Assembly (NCBI RefSeq): GCF_014199935.1
Contig: NZ_JACHOP010000001.1
Span: 372,001 to 436,000 of the forward strand
Reading direction: 5' to 3'
Length of the DNA stretch: 64,000 bases
Source: Methylorubrum rhodinum
GTDB lineage: Bacteria; Pseudomonadota; Alphaproteobacteria; Rhizobiales; Beijerinckiaceae
Position numbers and translations under genes: made by a program. This document shows, in pieces, positions 1 to 9,560 of the stretch (position 1 is its first letter; every line of letters begins with the position of its first letter). The notes under the pieces were generated by a model. It searched no databases. It was not told the DNA's origin and saw only the letters and a program-made list of their open reading frames with translations.

Positions 1-517
1 CCACGTGGCCCTGCGCCGGGTGCCGGACCTGCTGACGCAAGCGCTGGTCGAGCGCACCGCCCGCATCGTCGAGGCCGACCTTCGGACCCGCTTCGGATAC
101 GAGAAGCCGCGCCTTGTGCTGTCCGGCCTCAACCCGCATGCCGGGGAGGCCGGCACCATGGGCACCGAGGACCGCGACGTGCTGGCCCCCGCCGTCGCGG
201 CTTTGCGCTCCGAAGGCATCGATATCCGGGGCCCGCTGCCCGCCGACACCCTGTTCCACGAGCGGGCGCGGGCGACCTACGACGTGGCGCTCTGCCCGAC
301 CCACGATCAGGCTCTCATTCCGATCAAGACGCTCGCCTTCGACGAGGGCGTGAACGTCACGCTGGGGCTCCCCTTCGTGCGCACCTCGCCCGACCACGGC
401 ACCGCCTTCGACATCGCCGGAAAAGGCGTGGCCCGGCCCGACAGCCTGATCGCGGCGCTCAAGCTCGCGCGGCGGCTGAGCGCCAGCAACGTCACCCCCT
501 TCCCCGTCCGCGCCTGA
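1..517 (+). CDS. pdxA: 4-hydroxythreonine-4-phosphate dehydrogenase, C-terminal part (5' end outside window)
   Basis: PdxA oxidises 4-phosphohydroxy-L-threonine in the DXP-dependent branch of pyridoxal 5'-phosphate synthesis in the cytosol. The window starts inside the gene; the frame is open to the left edge and about 171 codons remain, roughly the last half of a protein usually near 330 residues. Visible family motifs are [17 protein letters not shown], the [16 protein letters not shown] stretch with a metal-binding His, and [19 protein letters not shown] near the end. The stop lies 16 bases before rsmA, the usual pdxA-rsmA pairing, so the two are probably co-transcribed. Confidence 0.95.
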   Translation, partial: HVALRRVPDLLTQALVERTARIVEADLRTRFGYEKPRLVLSGLNPHAGEAGTMGTEDRDVLAPAVAALRSEGIDIRGPLPADTLFHERARATYDVALCPTHDQALIPIKTLAFDEGVNVTLGLPFVRTSPDHGTAFDIAGKGVARPDSLIAALKLARRLSASNVTPFPVRA

Positions 518-533
518 TGCTTTTCCGGAACCG

Positions 534-1406
534 ATGACGACCGAACCCGTCAGCGCCGATGGCCTGCCGCCGCTCCGCGAGGTGGTGCGCCGCCACGGCC
601 TGGAGCCCAGGAAGGCGCTCGGCCAGAATTTCCTGTTCGATCTCAACCTCACCGGACGGATCGCCCGGAGCGCCGGCGCGCTCGACGGCGTCACCGTGGT
701 CGAGGTCGGCCCCGGCCCCGGCGGACTGACCCGCGCCCTGCTGGCGGCGGGCGCGAGCCGCGTCATCGCCATCGAGCGCGATCCCCGCGCCCTGCCGGCT
801 CTGGCCGAGATCGCCGCCCACTATCCCGGCCGCCTCGACGTGGTCGATGCGGATGCGGTGGGTTTCGACCCGCGCCCGATGATTGGCGAGGGGCCGGCCC
901 GGATCGTCGCCAACCTTCCCTACAACGTCGCGACCCCCTTGCTCACCGGCTGGCTCGGCGCCGACGCCCACGACGAAGCGTGGCCGCCGTGGTGGGACTC
1001 GGCGGTGCTGATGTTCCAGCGCGAGGTCGCCGAGCGCATCGTCGCCGACGAGGCGGATCGCCCCAATTACGGTCGCCTCGGCGTGCTCTGCGGCTGGCGC
1101 ACGCAGGCCACCATCCTGTTCGACGTGGCCCCCTCCGCCTTCGTGCCGCCGCCGAAGGTCACCTCCAGCGTCGTCCACCTGCGCCCGCGGGAAAACCCCC
1201 TGCCCTGCCGGATCGCCGATCTGGAGCGGGTGACCCGCGCGGCCTTTGGCCAGCGCCGCAAGATGCTGCGCCAGAGCCTCAAGGCGGCGACGCCCGATCC
1301 GGCCGGGCTGCTGGCCGCCGCCGGCCTGCCCGAGACGGCGCGGGCGGAGGAGATCCCGGTCGAAGGTTTCGTGGCTTTGGCCCGCGCGGTCGCGGACGCT
1401 CGATAG
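534..1406 (+). CDS. rsmA: 16S rRNA (adenine(1518)-N(6)/adenine(1519)-N(6))-dimethyltransferase
   Basis: RsmA (KsgA) dimethylates two adjacent adenines in the helix 45 loop of 16S rRNA late in small-subunit assembly, using S-adenosylmethionine. The 290-residue product is close to the usual size. The substrate-proximal motif LGQNFLFD is at about residues 29-36, the SAM-binding motif [12 protein letters not shown] at 55-65, the acidic IAIERDP at 78-84 and the catalytic NLPYN at 127-131. The C-terminal helical domain carries [13 protein letters not shown]. The ATG follows pdxA by 16 bases. Nothing unusual was seen. Confidence 0.97.
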   Translation: MTTEPVSADGLPPLREVVRRHGLEPRKALGQNFLFDLNLTGRIARSAGALDGVTVVEVGPGPGGLTRALLAAGASRVIAIERDPRALPALAEIAAHYPGRLDVVDADAVGFDPRPMIGEGPARIVANLPYNVATPLLTGWLGADAHDEAWPPWWDSAVLMFQREVAERIVADEADRPNYGRLGVLCGWRTQATILFDVAPSAFVPPPKVTSSVVHLRPRENPLPCRIADLERVTRAAFGQRRKMLRQSLKAATPDPAGLLAAAGLPETARAEEIPVEGFVALARAVADAR

Positions 1407-1752
1407 GTTCGGCCCGATCCCTGCAAGGTGATCGCCGTGATGCGGAGTCCGTTGACGAGGCCGTCACCAGGCTCCGCAACCGGCGGCGTGTTTTCGCTTG
1501 AACAGCCGCACGGTTTCGGACGATGGTCGGACGAGGGCGCATCAGACGTCCGACGTTGCAGAGGGGCCGGCACCATGATCATCGAAGGTTTCGCAGCCAA
1601 TCCCCTTGTGGGCAATTCGGTTGCCGGCATGCCGATGTCTTAGGCCCCGTGTCCGCCCGGTGACCGGGCGCACCCCCGCACAGCCGCTTCCCGTCTAGCA
1701 CGCACCCTGTGCGGAAGACGGACGCGGTTGTCCGAACGGGACGTGATCGGCC
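1407..1752. other. Intergenic region without a convincing gene
   Basis: About 350 bases between rsmA and the FecR/RTX gene. Short open frames exist on both strands but none has a ribosome binding site or a recognisable product. The region presumably carries the rsmA transcript end and the promoter of the next gene; no clear terminator hairpin with a T-run was seen. Confidence 0.5.
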
Positions 1753-4700
1753 GTGAGAGTTCTCGACGATATTCCGGCGCCGGCGCCCGGCCCGTCCTAT
1801 GGCGGGTTGTTCTCCACGCGCGTCTACGAGGCCGAATCGGGCGGCACGATCCGTCTCGACGATGCGGCCCTGCTGTTCAAGGGCGAGTTCGCCCGCTTCG
1901 GCAGCGACCTCGTCATCAGCGACGCCTTCCACCGTGTCGTCGTGCAGGACTATTTCGCGGTCGAGTCGCGCCCGCGGCTAGAGGCCCCGAACGGGGCCGC
2001 GCTGAGCGAGGCGGCGATCGCAGCGCTGAGCCTGCATCCGAACGGGGAGCAGGTGGCGCAAGCGACAGTCCCCGATGCCGGCGCGCCCGGGGGCAACGCG
2101 GCGATCGGCCGGGTCCAGACGCTGACCGGCACCGCGACCGTCATCCGCAACGGCACCAGCGTGACGCTGCAGGTCGGCGACCTCGTCTACAAGAATGATG
2201 CGCTCCAGACCGGCCGCGATTCGTCCCTCGCCGTCTCCTTCCTCGACGGCACCCTGTTCAGCCTCGCCTCCGAGGCCCGGATGGTGCTGAACGGCATGGT
2301 CTACACGGAGGGCGGCGGCGGCAACTCGGCCCTGTTCGACCTCGTCCAGGGCACGATCTCGTTCGTGGCCGGCAAGGTCGCCAAGACCGGCGACATGAAG
2401 GTCGGCACGCCGGTCGCCACCATGGGCATCCGCGGCACCGCGGTGCACATCCAGATCGACGCCGACGGCGGCGAGACCCGCTTCTCGGTGATGACCGAGC
2501 CCGACAGCACGGTCGGCCGCTTCGAGGTCTACGACCGCAACGATCCCTCGAAGCTCCTGTTCACGGTCTCCGACGCGACCGTCGCCACCGTCGTCATCCC
2601 GGAGGATGGGCGCACGCCGCGCGTGGAGACGGTACAGAAGACGCCCGCCGAACTCGCCGAGGAGAACGGCCTCGTCCAGTCCCTGTTCAAGACCATCGCC
2701 GAATCGCCCCGCCTGCCGGTGTTCCAGGGGCCGAACGGCGGCGGGCCGGGCTCGAGCGTGCCGCCGAACGTGTTCCAGGACGGGCCCGGCGGCGGCGGCC
2801 CGGATCCGACCGGGCCGCGCCCGCCCCCCGACACGCTCCAGCCCAACAATCCCGGCCCGGTGGCGCCCAATCCCGGCGGCAACGAAACGCCCGGCAACGA
2901 GGGCCCCGGCGTGCCGCCGTCCGAGCCGGATCGCGACGCGCCGCCGCTCGCCGTGGCGCCCCAGACCGTGCCGGTGCTGCAGGACGCCGCCCTCGTCACC
3001 ACCGATCCGGCCCGCGGCCTGCTGGGCTCCGGCGCGGTGACGGGCTCGGGGCAGCTCAGCGTGCTCGCCGCCCGCGCCGGCACGGTTCCGGGCGGGTCCG
3101 ACACGGCGCTGTCCGACGGCAGCGTGACGCTCCGCGGCACCTACGGCGACCTCGTGCTGCACGCCGACGGCACCTATTCCTACCATGCCGACCGTGCCGC
3201 CTTCCTGGCCGAGGGCCGGGTCGGCACCGACGCGTTCAGCGTCACGCTCGGCGGGCCCAACGGGGCTATCCTGCACACGGTCTTCTCGGTCGACGTGACC
3301 GGCCTCAACGACGCGCCGACGGTCGCCCGGCCGGTGGCGCTCGCCGAGAGCCGCGTCGGCGAGGCCCGCGAGATGAGCGCCGCCGATCTCTGCGCGGGCG
3401 CCGTCGACATCGACGGCGACAGCCTCGGCGTCACCGGCCTCACCGTGGTGAGCGGCGGCGGCCGGATCGTCGAGCTCGGCGAGGGGCGCTTCCGCTACGA
3501 GCCCGGCGCGCAGTCGCACGGTACGGTGACGCTGAGCTACCGCGTCAGCGACGGCCATGGCGGTTCCTGCCTCCAGACCGCGACCTTCGAGCTGACCGGC
3601 GCCGAGGCGCCGCCGGTCCTCACCCTGCCGGACGAGGATGCGAGCTACCGCGAGGATGCCGCACCGGTCGGGCTCGCCGAGGGTCTGACGATCCGCGACG
3701 CCGACGGCACGACCCTGACCCGCGCCACCGTGCGGATCGCCGAGAATTTCCGTCCCGGCGAGGATGTGCTCGCCGTGGACCTGCCCGATGGAAGCCCGCT
3801 GCGTGCGCAGTACGACGCCCGCACCGGGACCCTGACGCTCACGGGAGCCGGAAGCCTCGCCGACTACGCCAAGGCGCTGGTCTCCCTCACCTACGCCAAC
3901 GGCAGCGACGCGCCCTCGCAGGCGCCGCGCACGGTCTCGATCGTGGTCGAGGACGAGGGCGGACTCGTCAGCCGCCCCGTGCTGCGCGACGTCGCGGTGA
4001 TCGCGACCCCGGACGCGCCCGAAGCGCGCGACGACAACGCCTTCGTCCAGGCCGGCGAATCCGTCACCGTCGCGGTGCTCGCCAACGATTCCGATCCCGA
4101 CGGCGGCGCGGTGCGCGTCGACGGCGTGGGCGAGCCCGGTCACGGCTCCGCGGTGCTGAACCGCGACGGCACGATCACCTACACGCCGAAGGCCGGCTAT
4201 ACCGGCCCCGACAGCTTCACCTACACGGTCCGCGACGCCGACGGCCTGACCGCGCAGGCCACCGTCGACGTGATCGTGGGGCGCGCCGGCCACCAGACGG
4301 TGGGCGGGGACGTGTTCCTCCAGGGCGCCTACATGGAGATCGGGGTGGCCGAGCACGGCTCGCTCGGCACGAAATCCGACGCGCCGGACGGCTTCCACCC
4401 GCAGGCGGGCGGCTCGAAGCAACTGTCCTTCGTCATCGACGACGACGGCTGGGACACCGGCGAGGAGACCACCTCCAACGACGTCACCATCCCCGGCACG
4501 CCGGAGGACGCCATCGTCATCGCGCATGACGGCAAGAGCTTCGCCAATTCCGAACGCACCGGAAAGATCCAGTTCGAGGCGACGACCACCGACACGTCGA
4601 GCGGCGGCCGGCTCCAGGCGACGACCGTCGGCACCGCCGCGGACGGGCTGAAGATCACCCAGGTGATCGACCTCGACCCCAACGCCACCTACTTCAAGAC

Positions 4701-5448
4701 CACGGTGACCCTCACCAACACCACGTCCGGCACCCTGAAGGACGCGCGCTTCATGCGCAGCTTCGACCCGGATCAGGACGCGATCCGCCACGGCGACTTC
4801 GCCACCGACAACGACGTGCTGGCCAACCCGACCGCGAAGGGCGGCGTCGCGGTGGTGCAGGCCTACGGCACGAAGTCGGGCGTCTCGGTCAACCTCATCG
4901 CCTTCGACAAGGCGGCGCGCGCGTCGAGCGACGGGTTCTACAACCACGACGCCTATCTGCCGAACGTCTACGACACGCCGAAGGACCCGAACGGCGCCCA
5001 TATCGACACCGGCATCTCGCTCAACATCAAGTTCGGCGACCTGCGCGCGGGCCAGAGCGCGACCCACACCTTCTACACCTCGCTCAACGGCAGCCAGGGC
5101 GCCAACGACCTCGTGGTCGGCAGCGCGCGCGCCGAGACGCTCGACGGGCGCGGGGGCGACGACATCGTCCTCGGGCTCGGCGGCGGCGACACGCTGACCG
5201 GCGGCACCGGCAGCGACACCTTCGTCTTCGACGCCGCGACCTTCAAGCGGACGACCATCACCGACTTCACTGCGGGCGCCGACACCCTCGAATTCGACCG
5301 CTCGGTCTTTTCCAGCGCCGACGCGGTGCTGGACCGGGCGACCCAGTCCGGCGGTGACGTCCTGATCGCCTACGACCGGGAGCACGTCCTGACGCTGAAG
5401 AACGTGGTGCTGGCCAACCTCCACGCCGACGACATCCATATCCTGTGA
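1753..5448 (+). CDS. FecR-domain, cadherin/VCBS-like, RTX-type surface or secreted protein
   Basis: A 1231-residue protein, probably secreted or surface-bound and exported without a cleaved signal peptide, since none is visible. A FecR-like domain lies at about residues 110-260 (VGDLVYKNDALQTG, VGTPVATMGIRGTAV). A Pro/Gly-rich linker spans about 325-410, followed by VCBS and cadherin-like beta repeats with ANDSDPDGG and TPKAGYTGPDSFTYTV. A beta-rich segment follows, and a short RTX calcium-binding run (DGRGGDDIVLGLGGGD, then LTGGTGSDTF) lies near 1143-1170. The last 60 residues resemble a type I secretion tail. The start is GTG. FecR domains in such proteins are often linked to CHASE2 cyclases, as with the next gene. 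The ligand is unknown; adhesin or matrix protein is an inference. Confidence 0.8.
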   Translation: MRVLDDIPAPAPGPSYGGLFSTRVYEAESGGTIRLDDAALLFKGEFARFGSDLVISDAFHRVVVQDYFAVESRPRLEAPNGAALSEAAIAALSLHPNGEQVAQATVPDAGAPGGNAAIGRVQTLTGTATVIRNGTSVTLQVGDLVYKNDALQTGRDSSLAVSFLDGTLFSLASEARMVLNGMVYTEGGGGNSALFDLVQGTISFVAGKVAKTGDMKVGTPVATMGIRGTAVHIQIDADGGETRFSVMTEPDSTVGRFEVYDRNDPSKLLFTVSDATVATVVIPEDGRTPRVETVQKTPAELAEENGLVQSLFKTIAESPRLPVFQGPNGGGPGSSVPPNVFQDGPGGGGPDPTGPRPPPDTLQPNNPGPVAPNPGGNETPGNEGPGVPPSEPDRDAPPLAVAPQTVPVLQDAALVTTDPARGLLGSGAVTGSGQLSVLAARAGTVPGGSDTALSDGSVTLRGTYGDLVLHADGTYSYHADRAAFLAEGRVGTDAFSVTLGGPNGAILHTVFSVDVTGLNDAPTVARPVALAESRVGEAREMSAADLCAGAVDIDGDSLGVTGLTVVSGGGRIVELGEGRFRYEPGAQSHGTVTLSYRVSDGHGGSCLQTATFELTGAEAPPVLTLPDEDASYREDAAPVGLAEGLTIRDADGTTLTRATVRIAENFRPGEDVLAVDLPDGSPLRAQYDARTGTLTLTGAGSLADYAKALVSLTYANGSDAPSQAPRTVSIVVEDEGGLVSRPVLRDVAVIATPDAPEARDDNAFVQAGESVTVAVLANDSDPDGGAVRVDGVGEPGHGSAVLNRDGTITYTPKAGYTGPDSFTYTVRDADGLTAQATVDVIVGRAGHQTVGGDVFLQGAYMEIGVAEHGSLGTKSDAPDGFHPQAGGSKQLSFVIDDDGWDTGEETTSNDVTIPGTPEDAIVIAHDGKSFANSERTGKIQFEATTTDTSSGGRLQATTVGTAADGLKITQVIDLDPNATYFKTTVTLTNTTSGTLKDARFMRSFDPDQDAIRHGDFATDNDVLANPTAKGGVAVVQAYGTKSGVSVNLIAFDKAARASSDGFYNHDAYLPNVYDTPKDPNGAHIDTGISLNIKFGDLRAGQSATHTFYTSLNGSQGANDLVVGSARAETLDGRGGDDIVLGLGGGDTLTGGTGSDTFVFDAATFKRTTITDFTAGADTLEFDRSVFSSADAVLDRATQSGGDVLIAYDREHVLTLKNVVLANLHADDIHIL

Positions 5449-5476
5449 GGGGGTCGGCCATGACCTCCCACTCTCC

Positions 5477-5589
5477 CCCTCATCCTGCGGTGGCGGCGCG
5501 CGGCGGCGCCCTCGAAGGAGGGCTCCAGGCGTCGCAGCGATTTCTGGGGCCCTCCTTCGAGGCCGCTCCGCGGCACCTCAGGATGAGGG
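5477..5589. repeat. Palindromic repeat, family A, copy 1
   Basis: Imperfect long palindrome. The left end reads CCCTCATCCTGCGGTG and the right end CACCTCAGGATGAGGG. Inside is a second inverted pair, CTCGAAGGAGGGCTCCAG against GGGCCCTCCTTCGAGG. Related copies lie at 24581-24635, 45587-45708 and 57500-57613. This copy fills the gap between the RTX gene and the CHASE2 cyclase. Confidence 0.85.
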
Positions 5590-5642
5590 CGCGAGGAGGA
5601 AAGCCCGTCCGTCCGGCCGTGGCGCGAGCCTGAGCGCCGCCT

Positions 5643-7892
5643 TTGCCCCTCCCCCGCCCCTTCCGCCGCGCCGCCGCCCCGGCTCCGCGCCCCCAAACCA
5701 CAAGGAAAATCGGCCTCGATCGGGCGCTGGCGCTCCTCGTCCTCCTCGCCCTGGTGGCCTTGCGGATCTGGGACCCGGCTCCGGTCGAGACCCTGCGGCT
5801 GCGCACCTTCGACGCGCTGCAGGCGCTGCATCCGCGGCCCGTGACGCTGCGGCCGGTCACCATCGTCGACATCGACGAGGCCAGCATCCGCGCCTACGGG
5901 CAATGGCCCTGGGCCCGCACCCGCGTCGCCGAGATGGTGCGGCGGCTGACCGAGGCCGGGGCGGCGGTGATCGCCTTCGACATGGTGTTTCCCGAGCCCG
6001 ACCGGCTCTCCCCGGCGCGGATCGCGCAAGGCCTCGACGGGCTCGACGGAAGCGCCCGCGACGCGCTGGCGCGCCTGCCCGACACCGACGCGGTGCTGGC
6101 CGAGGCGATCCGGGCCGGCCGGGTGATCCTGGGGCAGTCGGCCCTGGAGCAGCTGGCGGCGGAGGCCCCCGACCTGCCGCGCACCGGCTTCGCGATCCTC
6201 GGCCCCGACCCGTCCGCCCATCTCGCCCGCTTCCCCGGCCTGCTGCACAACATCGCCGAGCTGGAGCGCGCCGCGGCGGGGCGGGGCCTCTTCACCATCG
6301 TTCCCGAGCGCGACGGCATCGTCCGGCGGATTCCGCTCGCGGTGCAGGCGGGCGGGCGGCTGGTGCCGGGGCTGGGGCTGGAGATCCTGCGGGTGCTGAC
6401 CGGCTCCGGCGCGGTGCTGCTGCGCGCCGACGCGGCCGGCGCGCTGGCGCTGGCGCTGCCGGGCTTCGAGATTCCGACCGATGCGACGGCCTCCGTCTGG
6501 CTCCACTTCTCCGGTCGCGACCCCGCCCGCTCTATCCCGGCCCGCGCCGTCCTCGACGGCAGCCTCGATCCCGAGCGCGTGGCGCAGAAGATCGTGCTGG
6601 TCGGCACCTCGGCGCTCGGCCTCCTCGACAACAAGACCACGCCGGTCGAGCGGGTGATGCCCGGCGTCGAGGTGCAGGCACAACTCCTCGAGAGCGTGCT
6701 GTCGCGCACCACCCTGTCCTATCCGAACGACGCCATCGTCGTGGAGATCGCGCTGACGCTGGCCGTCGGCCTGATCGTCGTTGTGTTCGCGCCGCTGCTC
6801 GGCGCCGTGCGGCTGCTGCTGCTCGGGGCCGTCATCGCCCTGTTCCTCGCCGCCACCGCGTGGTTCCGGTTCAAGGAACTCGGCATCCTGCTCGACGCCA
6901 CCTTCCCGCTCGGCGCCAGCCTCACGGTCTACGCGGTGCTCGTCTTCACCAACTACACCCGCGAGCAGACCGGGCGGCAGCGCATCCGCGCGGCCTTCGG
7001 CCAGTACCTCTCGCCCGCTTTGGTCGAGCAACTCGCCGCCCATCCCGAGACGCTCAAGCTCGGCGGCGAGGAGCGGCAACTCACGATCATGTTCTCGGAC
7101 GTGCGCGGCTTCACCGGCATCGCCGAGTTCTACCGCAACGACCCGGCGGGGCTCACCGCGCTGATGAACCGGTTCCTGTCGCCGCTCACCGACGCGATCA
7201 TCGGGGCCCGCGGCACCATCGACAAGTACATGGGCGACGCCATCATGGCGTTCTGGAACGCGCCGCTCGACGACCCCGATCAGGAGGCCAATGCCTGCCG
7301 CGCCGCCCTGGAGATGATCGCCCGGATGGACGCGCTCAACGCGCTGCGCAAGGCGGAGGCCGAAGCCGGCGGGCATCCGGTGCTGCCGATCGACATCGGC
7401 ATCGGCCTCAACACCGGCCGCTGCGTCGTCGGCAACATGGGCTCCAGCTTGCGCTTCGACTACTCGGTGCTGGGCGACCCCGTGAACGTCGCCTCGCGGC
7501 TGGAGGGCCAGTCCAAGGCCTACCGGGTCAAGACGATCCTGGGGGCTGCCACCGCCGCGGCGGTCGCCGACCGCTTCGCCGTGCTGGAGATCGACCTCGT
7601 CCGGGTGAAGGGGAAGACCGAGGCGGAAGCCGTCTCGACGCTGGTGGGGGACGCCACGGTGCGCGACTCCCTCGCCTTCCGGCGCCTCGCGGCGCGCCAC
7701 GCCGAGCTGCTCGCCGCCTATCGCCGCCGCGACTGGGCCACCGCCCGCGGGCGGCTCGCGGCTTGCCGCTCCGAGGGCGCGGCCTTCGGCCTCGCCGGCC
7801 TCTACGACCTCTATCTGGAGCGCGTCTCCGCCTATGAGAGCGTCCCGCCCCCGGCCGACTGGTTGGGGGTGCATGTGGCGCTGACGAAGTAG
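5643..7892 (+). CDS. CHASE2-domain adenylate/guanylate cyclase
   Basis: A 749-residue membrane receptor cyclase that should make cAMP (or cGMP) in response to a periplasmic cue. A first membrane helix lies at about 25-45, then a CHASE2 sensor domain to about 340 (TIVDIDEASIRAYGQWPW, VIAFDMVFPEPDR), then three closely spaced helices at about 360-440. A class III cyclase domain follows from about 478. The metal-binding aspartates are in IMFSDVRGFTGI and DKYMGDAIMAFW; LGDPVNVASRLEGQ is also conserved. The best start is TTG at 5643, because a stop lies four codons upstream and no in-frame ATG precedes the first helix. It follows the FecR/RTX gene and repeat A1, and may sense that protein or the same envelope state. 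Confidence 0.9.
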   Translation: MPLPRPFRRAAAPAPRPQTTRKIGLDRALALLVLLALVALRIWDPAPVETLRLRTFDALQALHPRPVTLRPVTIVDIDEASIRAYGQWPWARTRVAEMVRRLTEAGAAVIAFDMVFPEPDRLSPARIAQGLDGLDGSARDALARLPDTDAVLAEAIRAGRVILGQSALEQLAAEAPDLPRTGFAILGPDPSAHLARFPGLLHNIAELERAAAGRGLFTIVPERDGIVRRIPLAVQAGGRLVPGLGLEILRVLTGSGAVLLRADAAGALALALPGFEIPTDATASVWLHFSGRDPARSIPARAVLDGSLDPERVAQKIVLVGTSALGLLDNKTTPVERVMPGVEVQAQLLESVLSRTTLSYPNDAIVVEIALTLAVGLIVVVFAPLLGAVRLLLLGAVIALFLAATAWFRFKELGILLDATFPLGASLTVYAVLVFTNYTREQTGRQRIRAAFGQYLSPALVEQLAAHPETLKLGGEERQLTIMFSDVRGFTGIAEFYRNDPAGLTALMNRFLSPLTDAIIGARGTIDKYMGDAIMAFWNAPLDDPDQEANACRAALEMIARMDALNALRKAEAEAGGHPVLPIDIGIGLNTGRCVVGNMGSSLRFDYSVLGDPVNVASRLEGQSKAYRVKTILGAATAAAVADRFAVLEIDLVRVKGKTEAEAVSTLVGDATVRDSLAFRRLAARHAELLAAYRRRDWATARGRLAACRSEGAAFGLAGLYDLYLERVSAYESVPPPADWLGVHVALTK

Positions 7893-7902
7893 CCGCCCCT
7901 GT

Positions 7903-9381
7903 TCAGTGCACCGGGAGCGAGGCACCCGGCTTGTCGTGCCGGCTGAAGCGCTCGACCAGGGTGGCGCTGGCCTCATTGAGGCCGACCACCTCCACGACCC
8001 GGCCCTGGCGGCGGGCCTTCTCGACCACGCGGTCGAGGGCACCCACCGCCGAGATGTCCCAGAAATGCGTCGCGTGCAGGTCGATGACGAGGCGCTCCGC
8101 CGGCGCGCGGGCGTCGAGCGCATCAGTGAAGGCGCCCGCCGAGGCGAAGAACACCTGTCCGCTCACCCGGTAGGTCCGGGTGCCGCCATCCGGCGACAGT
8201 TCGGAGGTGGCGCGGACCATCCGCGAGACCTTTCCCGCGAAGAACACCCCCGACAGCAGCACGCCGACGAGGACGCCGATGGCGAGGTCCTTCGTCGCGA
8301 CGACGACGGCGACGGTGGCGAGCATGACGAGCGAGGATGGCAGCGGGTTGGTGCGCAGTTCCAGCAGCGAGCGCCACGAGAAGGTGTTGAGCGAGACCAT
8401 GATCATCACCGCCGTCAGCGCCGCGACCGGCACGACGGCGAGGAGATCCTGCAACGCCACGAGCAGCACCAGCAGGACGACGCCCGCCACCAGCGTCGAG
8501 AGCCGGCCCCGCGCCCCCGACGACACGTTGATGACCGATTGACCGATCATGGCGCAGCCGCCCATGCCGCCGAACACGGCCGAGCTCATGTTGGCGAGCC
8601 CCTGGCCGACGCATTCGCGGTTCTTCGAGCTGCCGGTGTCGGTCATGTCGTCGACGATCTGCGCGGTGAGCAGGCTCTCCAGCAGGCCGACCGCGGCGAG
8701 CGTGGCCGCATAGGGCAGGATGATCCGCAGCGTCTCGAAGGTGAGCGGCACGTCGGGCAGCGCGAAGGATGGCAGCGTCGTCGGCAGCGCGCCGAGATCG
8801 GCCACCGTGCGCACGTCGAGCCCGAGCCAGGCGGTGAGCGCGGTCAGCACCGCGATGGCGACGAGCGGCGAGGGCACCGCGCGGGTGATCCGGGGAAAGC
8901 CGTAGATGATGGCGAGCCCGAGCGCGATCAGCCCGTAGGTCGCCGGCGTGACCCCCGTCAACTCCGGTAGCTGCGCCAGAAAGATCAGGATCGCGAGCGC
9001 GTTGACGAAGCCGGTCATCACCGAGCGCGAGACGAAGCGCATGAGGCGCCCGAGCCGCATCAGGCCGGCGGCGATCTGCAGGACGCCCATCAGGATGGTG
9101 GCGGCGAAGAGGTACTGCACGCCGTGATCGCGCACGAGATCGACCATCACCACGGCGGTCGCTGCGGTGGCCGCCGAGATCATGGCGGGCCGCCCGCCCG
9201 CGAACGCGATCACGATGGCGATGACGACGGAAGCGTAGAGACCGACCTTGGGATCGACCCCGGCGATGACCGAGAAGCCGATGGCCTCCGGGATCAGGGC
9301 CAGCGCGACGACGAGGCCCGAGAGCGTGTCGGCCCAGGGCGAGCCGAGCCACGCGCGGGCGGCGTTTTTGACGGAGGACAT
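7903..9381 (-). CDS. SulP family inorganic anion transporter with STAS domain
   Basis: An inner-membrane transporter of the SLC26/SulP family, which moves sulfate, bicarbonate or related anions. The 492-residue product begins [12 protein letters not shown], and the family signature [18 protein letters not shown] is near residues 27-44. Roughly ten to twelve hydrophobic helices follow to about 390. A C-terminal STAS domain includes [20 protein letters not shown]. The ATG at 9381 was preferred to an upstream start at 9492, which would add 37 polar residues before a normal SulP beginning. It converges with the CHASE2 cyclase, with 10 bases between stops. The substrate cannot be told from sequence. 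Confidence 0.93.
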   Translation of the reverse strand: MSSVKNAARAWLGSPWADTLSGLVVALALIPEAIGFSVIAGVDPKVGLYASVVIAIVIAFAGGRPAMISAATAATAVVMVDLVRDHGVQYLFAATILMGVLQIAAGLMRLGRLMRFVSRSVMTGFVNALAILIFLAQLPELTGVTPATYGLIALGLAIIYGFPRITRAVPSPLVAIAVLTALTAWLGLDVRTVADLGALPTTLPSFALPDVPLTFETLRIILPYAATLAAVGLLESLLTAQIVDDMTDTGSSKNRECVGQGLANMSSAVFGGMGGCAMIGQSVINVSSGARGRLSTLVAGVVLLVLLVALQDLLAVVPVAALTAVMIMVSLNTFSWRSLLELRTNPLPSSLVMLATVAVVVATKDLAIGVLVGVLLSGVFFAGKVSRMVRATSELSPDGGTRTYRVSGQVFFASAGAFTDALDARAPAERLVIDLHATHFWDISAVGALDRVVEKARRQGRVVEVVGLNEASATLVERFSRHDKPGASLPVH

Positions 9382-9560
9382 CGTTGAAAATTTCCGCAAG
9401 GACGCAGGCCCACGCGGGAGGCGGGGCGATGGAGGCGTCTCGAATGCGTGATCCGGCGGATCGGCGGCCGGAAGAGCCACCCGGGCTTGCACCGGGTCCA
9501 GGCGAATTTTTTGTGTTTAGAGGGTCGGGTGCTGCGGTGCAACGTGTTCGGCACCTCGGT

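Noticed and set aside
1428..1643. A 71-codon frame after rsmA
   Set aside because: No ribosome binding site, no recognisable sequence and uneven codon use.
1978..5439. A 1153-codon open frame on the minus strand opposite the FecR/RTX gene
   Set aside because: It mirrors the GC-rich third-codon pattern of the real gene; its translation is a run of Arg, Val, Gly and Asp without domains, whereas the plus strand shows FecR and RTX motifs.
5370..8123. A 917-codon minus-strand frame opposite the CHASE2 cyclase
   Set aside because: Low-complexity translation and complete overlap with a well-supported cyclase gene; shadow frame of high-GC coding DNA.
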